Part shown: positions 33,157-46,002 of the stretch, piece after piece
Layout of the letters: each line of letters starts with the position of its first letter
Numbering within the stretch: position 1 is the first letter of the stretch
Source of the DNA: Phoronis australis
Lineage: Eukaryota; Phoronida; Phoronidae
Direction: 5' to 3'
Assembly: GCA_002633005.1 (NCBI GenBank)
Contig: NMRA01001035.1
Coordinates: 6,433 to 65,243, forward strand
DNA length: 58,811 bases
Notes under the pieces: model-generated
Seen by the model: only the letters and a program-made list of their open reading frames with translations
The model's database searches: none
What the model was told of the DNA's origin: nothing
Made by a program: the position numbers and the translations under genes

Positions 33157-34174
33157 GTTAGTCATACATAGTACTTCAATGCTGACGACAACGGCACCAG
33201 TTAAGAACTGTGTGTAAATTATTTTTCAACTAATTTCCCATGAAGGTTCGTGAGATTTAACAGTTTTAATCAGATTTCAGCCAGGTAGATGTTTCTTATT
33301 GACTGATAAAACTGGTCACACTTCCCGATGGATTTAGTCTCATTTGCAGCACAGACAACACGCCAACATGGCGACTTGCTGAACTGAAAGCCGTGTTCAA
33401 CTTGGATATCGGTGAAGACTTAACATTGATAAATTTATGACGGAAACTGCTATAAAAGCAACTTTGCACCAATTTGCACGTTTTTGTGCGAACATTTAAG
33501 GAATTTTTTGATTATTTTGTTGTGAATCTCCCTTGCAGTTGACCTTACATAGTTGCTTAACTTGGTGAAGGTTGAAAGGTTAAGACACTCTTGCACCGCT
33601 GATGTTTAACACACATGCTGGCACCCGAATTGAGGTCATGAGAATTCATGAACTTACTTAACCACTGAATTAGCCAATCAATGATGGATATTAAGTGGCG
33701 GCAGAGGAGTCACAGATATTTATAACAAATAATGCTCTGGACATTATGTTTCTGCACAAACCATGGCTCAGCCTCCTACAATACCAATCGGTTCGTGTGT
33801 CAGGCTTTCCACTTACTGATTCATGCGTGTGATGTCAATGGTACAGAAGGGTCTTGGTCAACATCCACCATTCTGCCATTAGCTATAGACTTTGGTTATA
33901 TAACTTGATGTACACATTTGAGATAGTGTGGGTTTGGTTTGGGTAAATTGGCCCATAGGCATGTTTTTCTGAAATGATCTCTGGGCATGGCAAGGTTTTC
34001 CTATGCAGGTGCTCAGGGGCGTAGCAAGGACTTTCAACACTTAGGACAATAAATTCCAAGACAAAGATGAGAGTGCTTGAATAGCCATTATATCTTAAAA
34101 TTGATATGTGGTATGCTCTGTTGAATTCCTGGTATCTTATCAATATGACTGTAATATTTGGTGTTGTTTAACAG

Positions 34175-34892
34175 GTGCTACCATTATTTCAATGATAAAG
34201 ACAGATGTAATAATATCATCGACCCAGATGACCGTCATAAAGCATGACTTCAAAGCAGAGCCCCCTAGAGCTGATCTACAGTTGATAATAGTGGGTGGAC
34301 ATCATCATTACTTGTGCTGCCACCGACGTTCACCCATGGGACAGTTTATCGCCATTTGGGCGATAAAACAGAAAAACACCGCCAAGCTGAATACACAATG
34401 CAGCGGTGTGGTGAAGTGGAAAAACTGCTATTGAAGGAGGTGGAAATCACGCAATTCAAAGCTGTTGTTGGAGCCAGCTATGCCTCCAAAAAGTATAATG
34501 TTGTGGGTGAAGTGACTGATGGTGGGCTAATTGATGCCACGTGTAAATGTGTTGCGGGCATAAATGGAAAGTGCAAGCATGTCGGAGCAGTGCTGTACCG
34601 CCTGCTAGATAACATGGACAGTGGGGCGTCAACGATACCGGAAGATATTGCCTGCACAAGAGCGTGGGGGCTGAAAAAAAGTGCAGTCAAAGTGTCGGAA
34701 AAATTTTCTGACTTAATATTCGTTAAGTATGCGGAGAGCAAAGATTCCGGAAAAACAATTGAAAACATCTCAAAGCGAAAGGAGTACAATTGTTTGGGGC
34801 TAAACAAGCAGACTGTGCCCAAGTCATGACTGCAGCAGTTGGGGGAGAATTTAGAGGGTTTCCAGCCTATGTGGTCAAGGATTATTAAACAG
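34175..34892 (+). pseudogene. SAP-SWIM gene exon 2 (SWIM zinc finger)
   Basis: Acceptor TTTAACAG before 34175; phase agrees with exon 1. It reads CYHYFNDKDRCNNIIDPDDR, then a stop (TGA) and further stops to about 34277. It resumes GWTSSLLVLPPTFTHGTVYR and continues to the SWIM motif CKCVAGINGKCKHVGAVLYR (Cys-x-Cys ... Cys-x-His; about 34546-34605). SWIM fingers bind DNA or proteins. In this family they usually precede a YqaJ-like exonuclease, which is not recognisable here. TGA at 34827 is followed by 21 more open codons (LQQLGENLEGFQPMWSRIIK) and a donor CAG/GTTTGC. The gene is decayed, though most frames survive. Confidence 0.65.
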
Positions 34893-36840
34893 GTTTGCCA
34901 GAACTATTGACTATTGACAAAATTTGATCAATTATTCAAAAACTGGTGTTGTACCTTCTATCTTACACACTAAAGATGAATACACGCAATTTCAGCTAAA
35001 AATTCTGTTCATACTGTTAAACTTGTGTCTAACGTAAGGTCTGGTGCACTTCTTTTGTTATGCATTTAAGATGAAGATGCCTGATTTTGACTGGAAATAT
35101 ATTTCGGCAATTTTTTGTCTTTATTTGAGCTTCACGCATCTTATTTCCTGTCAGCAAGTGAAAAAGTTGCATAAACATGCATTTAATGCTAGAATAGATG
35201 CAAGTGAACTCTTTGCACTGATTTATCTGGCAGAATATTTCAGTGGTTTTCATTCAGTTTTGTATGCAAACGTGACACTGGTGTTTTTGAAATTTTCATT
35301 TTTGTTTATTAAAGGAGGCGCTTTTTGATATCTTCTAAGAACTGCATCTTGTATTAGACTGTGGGCATCAAATTCAACTTAAATGTCTTAATTTCAGGTC
35401 AGAGACAGTTCTCAAACCATTTAGTAAGGGGTGATGTCATCCAATTTGATGACGAGAGTGGCAATGGGTGGCTGGTGGACCCTTCCTTGAAGAAGTAACA
35501 ATTAAACGGGATGATGACACAGTAAAATGATACTGCGAGCAATAGGATTTCTCCAGGTTTGTTCTACAATACTTCTTGCTGGGATTATTTTTGTGATTAC
35601 TTGCCGAACGAAATAAAACATTTTATGACTAAGAGCAGATCTTTGTTTAAGGTCTGGGCAAAAATGTATTTTGAAGTATATTTATTTAAAATATAACTGT
35701 TACTTGCACGCTCAAAAAGGTCATATTGATGCTATTTTTATCTTTGACATCGCAGTCAGGAATAAAAAGTTCTCAAACTCCAAGGAAGTTTGTCATACGA
35801 ACTGCAGTTACGTCAGCGGAACAAGTAGTGGAAGCGGGTAGTATCTGAATGCAGAACTGCGGTGTTCATTACCGTAAAAGTTGAAATGCATTTATTGGAA
35901 TGCTGTCAATTGGACCTGAGTGTCACTAGCGTGCAGATAATATAGTTAATTTTATATACTGTTTTGCTTGAGCATTTAGGTTTCTTAGTGAGCAATGTTG
36001 TTTCTAATCTGTGAATGACACATGTGTCTTCAAAGACCTGTAAGACAGTTCACAGCAGAGGCAAGACCGTATAATTTTCTTAGTTTTATCGTTTTAGGCT
36101 TTTTCAGTTAGTGTTGATGAACCAAGCTTATCACAAAAGAAAAAGACAATGAATGACAGAAATAGCATATTAAGTTATTGGAGAATGTTCTTGATTACTG
36201 ACACAACACTCAATGTATAACATACGCATCACCATTCCACCAGATAAACAAACGCAGATAAACCAAATTATCCCCCTTGACCGAAAGTCACCCAAACAGG
36301 CAGGCCACAGTGGATTTTTAATAATCCATGTTTTGCAGTATAACCTTGTTTCAACTGCTCAGGAGACTCAAACAGATGGCACATCTCAAGTGAATGAATC
36401 TGTGTCCTTTTTCATGAATGGAAAACTCTCTAGATGTATATACAAGGTATGTCCCGAACACATAATTTCTCAAAATGATGAGTGCCATTCTTTCATATTC
36501 ATAAATGGGCCAGTTGTCAACTGGCAGTCACCCATATTCACCTTGTTCTTTGATTTGTTTATGTTTATTTCCCTCGCTGATGAAAATTACTTGCGGGATT
36601 GAAATCACTGTCAAATCCCTCTGACCCATTTCTACTGTCACAAGTTGAGTTCCAAGATAAAACGCAGATCTAGTAGTGGGTGGTCTGCCCACTGCATATC
36701 AGCCGTAGGCTTATGTAAAGTGAGATTTTCAAGCCTGTGTAAAGTTGGTACTTTTCAGTGGCAGATGTCAAAGAGTGACCAGTGGGGGTGACCTTGGGGG
36801 GTAATCGGGGTTTTGTATATTGGGTGGGGTCTTTTAATGA
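34893..36840. other. no secure gene
   Basis: Short exon-like segments (35399-35560, with FLEEVTIKRDDDTVK in one frame) could be decayed downstream exons of the SAP-SWIM gene. The 129-codon frame at 36213-36602 is not recognised. Confidence 0.3.
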
Positions 36841-39395
36841 AAGAACGGAATCGTTCCTCTATGCGACGGCAGTCTGAAAAGACAAAAGAACAGTTACATA
36901 GAGCAAGAGAATTGAGCAGAATCAGTTTAGTTGATACTCTTCAATTTAGTCCATTCATGAAGTTCATGTTTTTCTAAGATATTCCCAAAAGTCCAAGAAA
37001 GCTTTGATTTTTACCCGACTTAATCTTTTTCAGATCACAGAAATACCAAAATAATCTTAGGCACCGAGAAATCACTCAGTCAAAGCCTAGATGTGTTATC
37101 AAGAAATCTCAAGAAAGCCAGCGGTAGTACTGGAATTTAAAAAAGAGAATCAAGAATCAAATGAATGTAAGTGTCCAGAAGATGAGAAGAACAAAAGAAT
37201 AAGACCGAAGACGTAATGTCAGTCCAGAAGTACAAGCAAAGGAGATGCCTGGTAGCAGCTCATCGCACAGCCCATATAAAACTAAAGTTGCTTTATGAAA
37301 GGCTGTGAGCAGGATAAACAGTGCAGCTCCTAAGTCACCTGCCAAGTTTGCTACAGCTGCAGCAAAAGTCATTACGTCAGCATCACCTACAAAGTACTTA
37401 GAAAGAAAAGGTATTAAAGATCCTGAAGAAACTATATTGCACCACAACACCATAGCAAATGTAAAATCTATGCTGAATAACCTTTTGGAGAAAGGTAAAA
37501 AGAAAGATCATACCATTCGAACAGCTGTTGTAAGGAGTATATCAAGCAGATATGAGAGTCTTTGTGAAGTTGGAAGAATGCTAGGGATCAGGAAGTAATA
37601 CCTTATAAAATACTCAGTACTATCAGAGGAAGAAGACAACGAGGTCAGATGCCATTCCCGAATCAATCAAAAAATCAGTCAATGACTTTCGTCATACACC
37701 CCGAGGTATCTGTAATCCTGCAAGATTCAAAGAAAGTCACCAAACAAGGAAGTCAGTACGTGTTAGATAAAACGGTTGAAGAAACATGTGAAAAGTCCTG
37801 CTAAGATTAATGCTATCAAATCAATGCAACTAGCAGAAATGTATCACGGATATGTAATGAATTGCAAGAAACTTTGTAGATTATTGGATTTTTTATTTGA
37901 CATTTATTTTGTTATATTAGATGAGCACATCCATGTTACTGGGTAACACAGGAGTCCATTGTACTTTTGTCACATTTTCTTTGCTTGAGCAATACAATGA
38001 GTGATAAATCCGATTTGTAGTTGTTAGTTACGTACATACGTTATGAAATACAAAGTGTAAATTCAACAGTTGTTGTTATTTTTGTGTTTATGAGCACAAA
38101 ATCAGCCCATTTTGAAGAAAAATGGTGGCAATTTTTGGGACATCGGACACTGCTACTCAAACTTTTTAATGAAAAACGGGCATTATCATATCGAAAGTTA
38201 ATATTAATAAGTATAAGCTTCAATGATCAGAAAGAAACATCGTTTTTCATTGATAATACTACAGTGGGGCAGTTTTTGGATGTTTCAAATTTGTCATTTT
38301 GTTCATTACATTTGGTTTCCGCCGACAGCCGGAATTTGCTTAGATTCGTTACAAAAGTATGGTGATGAGTCACTTGATTGAAGAATTCTAAAAGAATGTT
38401 TGAAAGATGGTTAATGTGTCACAAATGCTTTTAGAAACGAAGCATGTAATCAATTTTATCTCACAGGCCAAATTAATGAGCTCACTTGAACTCGTTTCCG
38501 GTTGTAACAAACATAGTACACGGCGTTGTTTATAAATCGCGTAAGCTTGCACTGGGCAAAATGAACTATGAGACTCAGACTTAGTTTGCACATGACCCCG
38601 ATTCATAGAAATTGACAAATTAAGTGCCATCATTTCCGTTTACGCGGGAGTAACGCAACGTCATTTTTTTGTCAACTTTGTCGCATTGAACAAACGTGAG
38701 GTGCCTGTCACCAAACTCATCATGTTTTCTGATGCTGCACCAGGCCAATACAAAAATAAAATAGCATTCACAGATTTATCTCACATAGAAGAAGCTTTTG
38801 GGATTCCAGAAGCCGAACGACACTAGTTTGGAACACGCCATGGCAAGGGACCTTGTGATAGAAAATTTGGAATCCTCAAGTTTGCCGTGTCGAGGGCAAT
38901 AAGGAATCGTAGGGCGGAAATTGATTCCCCTTAGCAGTTCTTTGATTTCTGTAAAAGAAATTACTCAAGCCTGTAGCTGGTGAACACTGCCACTACAAAC
39001 GAGAGTTTGTATATGTTCAACAAAATGATGTTGATCGCCAAAGACAACGGGCATCAAATGTCAGGGCTGTGAAGGAAACTCAAAACCAGCTTTGCATATG
39101 CACGACAGTTCCATATGTGGTTTCTTTTAGAGAGTTGAGCTGTTTTTGCGAGCCATGACTGGGTTTGGGAATGGGCACGTGCTCAAACCTCGATGTCACA
39201 GGGAACTGGAAAACAGTGTCACTGCTGAAGAGACAAAGAAATGCTCGGCAAAATGTTCCAGAAGAGCCACAAGATGATGAATGGGTCCCTTCCTCCTCCC
39301 CAGAAGCCAATGTGGATGAAATGGACCAGGCAATTTTATTTTTAAGGCAGAAACACTTTGCTAAAAAGTTTGTTCTCTTAAAACAGTTTATTTAA
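36841..39395 (+). pseudogene. multi-copy invertebrate transposon-like gene with HGKG motif and Cys-rich tail
   Basis: In shifted frames the order is: basic KERNRSSMRRQSEKTKEQLH (36841), SPYKTKVAL and AVSRINSAAPKSPAKFATAA (about 37265-37340), a 97-codon frame 37305-37598 with IANVKSMLNNLLEKGKKKDH, then FSDAAPGQYKNKIAFTDLSH and HGKGPCDRKFGILKF (about 38724-38885), and finally FRELSCFCEPCLGLGMGTCS with WKTVSLLKR (39120-39230). The 'sD.ap.QyknK ... HGKG..D' core and Cys-rich tail recur in a multi-copy family in cnidarian and arthropod genomes. I suspect a DDE-like transposase but cannot prove it. Many stops interrupt it. Non-coding stretches (37610-38640) separate the blocks. Confidence 0.45.
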
Positions 39396-39499
39396 GTCTT
39401 TGAATCTTTCTAGTGCCTAGCAGATAAATATCTAGACTGTCTGGCATTTTGTAGGACACTTTACCACTATCACCAACCATTTCCGTGGTGGATCACCAC

Positions 39500-40130
39500 A
39501 TTAGATAGGTGTATGGGATTGGCTTCAAGTTACAGAAAAAGTTTAAAAGAGCTACCTGTCTCTCACATTTGGTGGGAAGACAAAAAAGAAAGACGCCTTG
39601 CCAGTCAGAACAAAAGAAATCATTGCTCGTTGGTCGTGCCATACCATCTGAGAAGGAAGTGAAGGCGAAGAGGAGAGGACACTATGAATGTCAAGTAGAA
39701 GTATTAAGAAAGTTCAGTGCAGTGTCATGGTTTGATAACAAGCCGATCACTCTGGTCTCCTCGTTTGCTGGTGCACAACCTGAGGATACAGTGGGATCGG
39801 CATTCCAAGTCGTTTGTGAACATAAAACGACCATTCCTAGTTGGCGAGTACAACAAATATATGGTAGGAGTGGATCTGTTGGATGGGCTGATATCGAAAT
39901 ACAAGTACATGATAAGATGTTGACGGCGGTACTTGTATTTGTTTTGGCAAACTGTCAAAATTTCACTTGCCAATGCTTGGTTGGTATACCAAAGACACTT
40001 TAAGCTCCTTGGCCTACCAGAAAAGGAAATGATGAAACTCTATACTAGAATAGCTTGGTAAGGACGGCACACAACAAAGACGTGCCATGTTGCTGTAGTA
40101 ATGTCCACCCTTCCACAACAAGGGGTGAGG
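39500..40130 (+). pseudogene. piggyBac-type transposase, C-terminal half, frameshifted
   Basis: ORF 39509-40003 contains IPSEKEVKAKRRGHYECQVE, then SAVSWFDNKPITLVSSFAGA and QPEDTV. In the next frame WDRHSKSFVNIKRPFLVGEY follows, then NKYMVGVDLLDGLISKYKYM, and then, frame-shifted, WYLYLFWQTVKISLANAWLV. These are the conserved blocks of the piggyBac catalytic domain ('v.wyDnkpv.l.ss', 'YNk.MggVDl.D', 'W...lf...i..a..NAw.ly'), including the late Asp in GVDLLD. The N-terminal half is absent; the 36841-39395 family abuts it instead. At least two frameshifts occur (about 39790 and 39920). Sequence to 40200 with RKPPGRPL may be the C-terminal tail. Confidence 0.75.
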
Positions 40131-41230
40131 GATGCTGGTTCGCCATACCCTCAGATATCGTATACGGCTAAGGCCCGCAAGCCACCTGGCCGGCCTTTAA
40201 GGGTCGACGAACATCTAGGGCTTCACAGTCCACATCCAAAGCCAAATCAGGACCAGTCCTTGATTTGGTCACTTGTCGGCATCCTTGGCCCCCTCACAGT
40301 TTTTTCAATACCCAACTGAGGTACTCAGATTTGTAGTGTGACGGACATGTTGGATGAATGGAAAATTGCTTGGTCATGAAACGAATCTTTTTTTCTCATG
40401 ACCAGTTCTTTTTCTGAAATTGTTTTGAAAGGCCCCAAGTACAAGTTAGATTAAAAATTTTACATTTGGGGATATTAATTGTTATTTGTGGTCTAAATAC
40501 AAAGATTTTGCTTGATTTGTGTTGCAGGAATTCAGGTCACGTGACATGATTATGACAATGTGATTGGTTTATTTGCCAAATAAATAAACAGTGGCTGCCA
40601 AACAAAGAACATCCGACTAACTAATGTAAACAGTGCACCTTGCTGGATGAGCTAAACTTTTGTGAACATTTTTGAAATCCTGTTATATCTAACTTGTAAT
40701 GATAAATTTCAACATGAAAGTTTGTTCTTTATTTTCAACATATATTTATGGTAAAAGTGGTTTCTTAACATGGAGTAAACACAATTTCACCACAGGAAAC
40801 TTAGATGGAAACAAACTTCCTTGACAAGTGATAGTAGATGTCATTTTTGCAAAACACTTCATCAAAATTGTTTTCAGTGCTGAAACAAAGTGCATTAATG
40901 TTACCAAATTTTTAGTTCGTTTTAATACGCAACCAGTGGAGTACAATTACCTTTTGCATTCCAAAAAGGACTTCCTTTTGGTATAAATATTCAGAATCAC
41001 ACATTTCGACATTTTTTTCTTTTCAGACTCCACATACTGTTTCATTTATGTGGCAAGTATTTTCACCATCAAACGATTTTCAGCGAATTTCTGCAGAACT
41101 CTGCTCTTGCCTGTGGAGTGCTCCAGAAAGCTGTGGCTGTTGATTTCTCAACTGAAGTGGCAAAAACATAGCTTCAAGTTCTGGGCTTACTTGGAAAGCT
41201 GGTTACTGGGCCCTGGATGACACGTTTTTA
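40131..41230. other. no gene seen
   Basis: Apart from a possible piggyBac tail up to about 40320, nothing supportable. Confidence 0.35.
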
Positions 41231-41662
41231 CCAGCCCAGCACTGATGTCAACCACCTGGAAGCCTTCATGTGTCATAGATGACTGTCAAGTCGTCCTTGA
41301 GTGTCCGTCTAAGACCTTATCGACATCTTTCGACTTCTTTGGAGAGGAACTGGACAAAGACGAGACCCTTGTATCATAGCAGGTGACCTCGTACAACATA
41401 GGGCTGTTTGACAAGGTCATGACGACCTGTCTAGAGACCATAATTGAAGTTCTTGAAAGGCAATACATCTGGTACTTTCAGATTGAGACTACAGAGGAGC
41501 TAAAGAAAGCAACTCAGCAAAACTCCATAATATGGATAGCGTAAGGAGGAGGTAATGGGCATTTTCAGTGCTATCCAAGCCAAGGAATCGAGTGCGACTC
41601 TGGATTACCTGTCATGCAAGATACGTGCCACAAAGAAGAAAACCGTACAAAGGCTCAACAGA
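41231..41662 (+). pseudogene. unidentified decayed coding remnant
   Basis: Codon-like stretches appear in shifted frames: DFFGEELDKDETLV, VMTTCLETIIEVLERQYIWY and, at 41555, MGIFSAIQAKESSATLDYLS followed by CKIRATKKKTVQRLNR. The pattern suggests an old transposase or multi-copy gene, but I recognise no family. Confidence 0.25.
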
Positions 41663-42448
41663 ACACCCAAAGTGGAGAGAGATCGAATCATCTGACCAGC
41701 CAGGTCCAAATTCGAGAGTTGACTGTGTTACGGTATAAAATAATTTTTTTGGTCACTTACCAAATGCCAACTGAATATTATATGCAAAGAGTTATTTATT
41801 TGTGTAAAATAAAAAAAGAATCATCAAAGTTAGACTATGTTTTAGAAATTTATGCATGTTTTTGTCTATAAATTTCATGCATTTTTAGCGTTAGGAGTGG
41901 CCATTCTAAAAATTACAATTTTCAATTGTCAGCAGTAGAAAAGAAATATATTTTAATAAGTATGCAATTGCTTTGATATGACACAAAGCTCGATACGCAT
42001 TTTTGTTATAAAAAGCGTACATGTATTTACAATAAACATGATACTATGGTTATTCAAGTACATTTAGGTAATTAGTTGATTACTAATTAATACTTGTTTT
42101 CTGCATAAACAAAAAGGTACGTATTGTTACTCTTAATTAAGATCCCGTCACTCTAGAATCCTATTAGTGTTACCTCTAGAGAAAGAATTGCGTGAAATCT
42201 TCTCAAAATTAATTAACTTAATTACAATCACTTAATCATTCCAGTTGAGAATTGTTTTGGTGTTTATCAAAACAGATTCTAAATATTACTATCTTTCAAA
42301 CAAGAAAAGTTTCATTTGAATTGGTTGAGAACTGGCGAAGTTATGATAAGGTTGTAAAAAATTACTAACATAATGCGGCTTGCTCTAGGCTAAAACAATG
42401 GGACAATTAGTAGCTTCAAAAGCGATTGCTACAATGCAAAATCTCTAG
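41663..42448. other. no gene seen; AT-rich
   Basis: Nothing supportable. Confidence 0.4.
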
Positions 42449-43408
42449 AAGTACTTCAGGTACAAGGAATTGTTTGCAATTCGTAAAGTTGACTTTGTAG
42501 CTGCTGGAAGAGATATTGCGTCGCAACAGCGTAAAGATCCCCATGTATCATTGTTATTGACCTGGTTGGAGCAGGGGGTCTCTCCTGATGACGGGGAATT
42601 ATTTCTAGCTAGCAAGGAATCGAAGACTTTGTGGGTTAATCGTGATCGGTCCTTGCTTAAGGATGTTTATGTTCTCTCTAAGCAAAAAGAGGATGATAAA
42701 CTGCTTTGCTTTATTCCCTCTTCATTACGACGAGAGATACTTGCTATTAGTCATGATATTCCATGCTCAGGTCATCAAAATGTAGCTCGTACTACTAAGA
42801 ATATGAAAGCTAAGTATTATTGGCCAGGAATGACTTCGGAGATTAAGCAGTACGTTGGTTCTTGTGACAGGTGTGGTCTGATTAAGAAACCCAATAGATA
42901 TCCTAAGAAGCCCTTAGATATATATCAGGCATCTTTACCAATGGATCGGGTGCATCTAGAGTTTTTAGGTCCATTGCTGGTGACTCCCCGTGGGAAGGAG
43001 CATATATTAGTCATGGTTGATCAGTTCACAAAGTGGGTGGAGTGTATACCTGTTGAGTCTGAGACAGCGGAGGTTACCGCTCAGGCTGTAGTGGAGCATT
43101 TCTTCTCCCGTTTTCAATTTCCGCTTCAGATCTTTACAGATAGGTGATCTAACTTTGAAAGCGAACAGTTTACTCAACTATGTATTTTAACAAGAGTGCA
43201 TAAATCTAGTACGACTGCTTATTGACCTAGTGTTAATGGACAATGCGAGCGGTTTAATCGCACTTTAATAGATGCAGTGCGATGCTACATGGATAAGAAG
43301 CAGTCAGATTGGGACCTCTTCATTCTACAGACAGCATGCGCCCTACGATGATGTGTTAATCTGAATACTGGTTTTAGTCACAATTATCTAGTACTGACTT
43401 GTATTTAG
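42449..43408 (+). pseudogene. Ty3/gypsy integrase fragment (H2C2 finger and core)
   Basis: This is the integrase of a Ty3/gypsy LTR retrotransposon, which inserts cDNA into chromosomes. The open part (42470-43147) has the HHCC finger (HDIPCSGHQN ... CDRCGLIKK, about residues 100-141), the conserved KAKYYWPGM, and the core start MDRVHLEFLGP. It continues in the same frame to 43408 past three stops, all TGA (43145, 43223, 43349). The second catalytic Asp (FTD, before the first stop) and the Glu in SVNGQCERFNRTLI are kept. The first catalytic position in HLEFLGP is Glu where the family has Asp. The fragment ends inside the core C-terminus. RT, RNase H and LTRs are absent. Confidence 0.85.
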
Positions 43409-44991
43409 TAAAATATTCACTTTACCTCAATATTTAGGATTTGTCAAAATACATTCCATTTTATGAATACGCATGTGTAAGAAGTGGAAATTTGGTGTCC
43501 ATTATCAAAAGATTTAATCGAGCCCTTGTCTCTTAGCTGACACCAATTTCTCATCTAATTCACCTGTAGTCACTTCTGATTGGTCACATTGCTCTATCTG
43601 TATAACCAAAGATACATAATTTTCCAAATATGCATTGGAACCCCATTACAATGGGGCCTAATTTAACTAACATGGCTAAAGTTTTAACACCGTTAAGGTA
43701 CCTAATACCTGAATCATTCAACCTCAAGAATAAGACTGGGGAAAACATGTGGGGATTTAAAATACAGCATTCTATTGGGAGATCTGTTATGCCTACTTTC
43801 CATAAAATTCTATTGCAGGTCTATGCAGAAATTGTAAGCGTTAACCAAAGAAGTTAGCCACTGTTGTTCAGCTTACTACAGAAAGAGTACAAGAAAGTAG
43901 TTAGTTAATGAATTGGAGTGTTGTTACACAAAACCTTTTTCTGAGATTCTTGGTTCCCGGATTAAGTGAATCAACATTTAATGATCGCAAAACAGTAGTT
44001 GTTGTAGATTTGTAGATTTTTATTTCAGTTGTATTGTGGCTGCTTATGAACCTCGTAGACAAATAAAAATGCCGTGCATTCAGCGAATTTTGCGTCTCTG
44101 AAGTTTTACTGCACAAGTTGTCCATAATTACAGGAGTATGTAACTACAAGGTTTGCAAATTGCCTCAAATATAAACAGGGCTGGTGGGCTTGTAAACATT
44201 ACTGATGGACTGTAACACTGTCCTTGTATTTGCAGACAAAACACTTAGCATGTATGCTGTATTTACTGTCTTGTCAACCATGTCTCTCAGACAAAGTGGA
44301 TTTGACTCCATGCACAGCAATTTTTGGGTGCACAAGTTATGTTTTGCGAGTTTGGGCCAGAGCTTGCGAGTCAATGGATAGCATTAAGAGACCTTGAACT
44401 ATGTTTATTTGAGGAGCTATGTTCATAAGTGCACAATCTGTTTAGTTCTGCACCAGTTATTTCACCACAACTGTCAACATTTGAAAATTCCTCTGAGAGG
44501 GAAGACTGCTTGTAATGAAAGCTTAGGTACTCCAAATAGGTCATAACAGGATTTTTATAGTTGCTCCGGGTTGTTTTAGTGACCACGGAGGCAAATTTTG
44601 AAAGGTGCATTAGGTAAAAATATTGAAGATGCAATTGTATTCCTTTTAGCCTGAAAAGCATGTACTAAAGCAAAAATTTTCTCAGTCAGCATCGTGGCAT
44701 GAAGAGTGTTGGATCTTGTCTTAACTTTATGGCATTTCGAAGCCGTGGCAATGCTATATATCAAAGTTCATGGTTTTCCAGGTTTTAGTAGTGAATTTAC
44801 ATTTTGCTTAATTGATGACACCTTTTGTTTTGAGTGCTGCTTACACACAATGAGGGTTGCATGCATATGTGAGTGGCCATCTTTCCAAGCTATTTTGAAT
44901 GGTGAAAATAAATACTTTGGGGAAAGGCTATTGATGGAAAATATAATTCTTGTGTTTACGGATTAATTTGCATATAATTGTAATATTTACA
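43409..44991. other. no gene seen
   Basis: Open frames up to 96 codons on both strands have no recognisable domain. Confidence 0.4.
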
Positions 44992-45310
44992 GGCAAATTT
45001 TTCAAGTGGAAACGAGGGGGACCAACCATCATTCTGGCTGCCCACGCCTTTGCCAAAGATCCATAAGTCGAATCAGTTTCTCACTGCTGCACCTGATGGA
45101 AGAGTCAACCCTGTTAGGACCCAGCTTCTAACTGACATCGATGAATTTGCCAAAAGGTCCTAGCGATATTACAAGCAAAAAGCCAGCAGAGCATTATCTG
45201 TAACCCATGAATGTATTGCTCCTGGTCATAGTGATGTTCTGAAGAACGTCTCTCACCTCAGCAGATTAAATACTTTCCTGTTTAGCAGCACTCAATCATT
45301 CTGGGAAACT
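44992..45310 (+). pseudogene. fragment of a multi-copy invertebrate gene family
   Basis: After an acceptor-like TTACAG at 44993 one frame reads FSSGNEGDQPSFWLPTPLPK, RVNPVRTQLLTDIDEFAKRS, stop at about 45162, then RYYKQKASRALSVTHECIAP. The last part resembles the 'YY..Ka..a......IaPg' segment of an uncharacterised repeated family in invertebrate genomes. The rest of that family is not found downstream. Confidence 0.35.
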
Positions 45311-46002
45311 TGCACAGTTTGATGCCTTTGGAATGAAAAGAATCGCTGAGGAAGACCGTCGATTTGAACTGTGACAAAAGATTGTTGAGTCAATGGAATT
45401 GCCGCAGTAGCACATTTTTCATGTATGCAAGACTCAAAGACATTTGAAATACAGTATGTCAAAAGTAGTCAGACAAAATGCTATTTCCATTTTGTGACGT
45501 GTCATCTGTGCTGACTAAAGGTGTCTCATTGTACACTTAATTTGCTCGCATTTTGTAAATGTGACATTTGTTCTTTTCTATTTACTTGATTTGAAGCGTG
45601 TAATTAGCCTATATCAGCGTCAATATAGTATTACTATTCTCTAAACCACTTTGGTTTTTGTTTAATGTTTGGCTATCTTATCGTTTTGCTACATAAGTAC
45701 AGTATAACCTGCTCTGCTGTATCTCTATGTCTAACATAATACACAATAATTTAAATCAGGACAGTTTTTAAATATTGCCCAACTTTGTTCCAAAATTTCT
45801 TTGCAGCATTACCCAAGTTCACCTTAATGCAGTCGTTAATGTTAACTTAGTGTATTTTATTTTCGTTTTGCTGCGCATGCATTGTCTTATGATTTTTCAA
45901 TGAAGTAGCTGACACTACATGTATCAGTCTCGAGATTTCTGAATTTTTGGAGTCTGACTGATGGTAAGCACCAAACACCATTGCATACCCATACTAAACC
46001 TC
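45311..46002. other. no gene; one Tc1/mariner-type terminus
   Basis: TACAGTATGTCAAAAGTAGT then CAGACAAAATG at 45450-45481 matches the left end of the MITE at 17730. No right end is visible. Confidence 0.4.

Noticed and set aside
36213-36602. 129-codon plus-strand frame
   Set aside because: No domain, AT-rich composition matching the surroundings, no consistent splice sites; may be chance.
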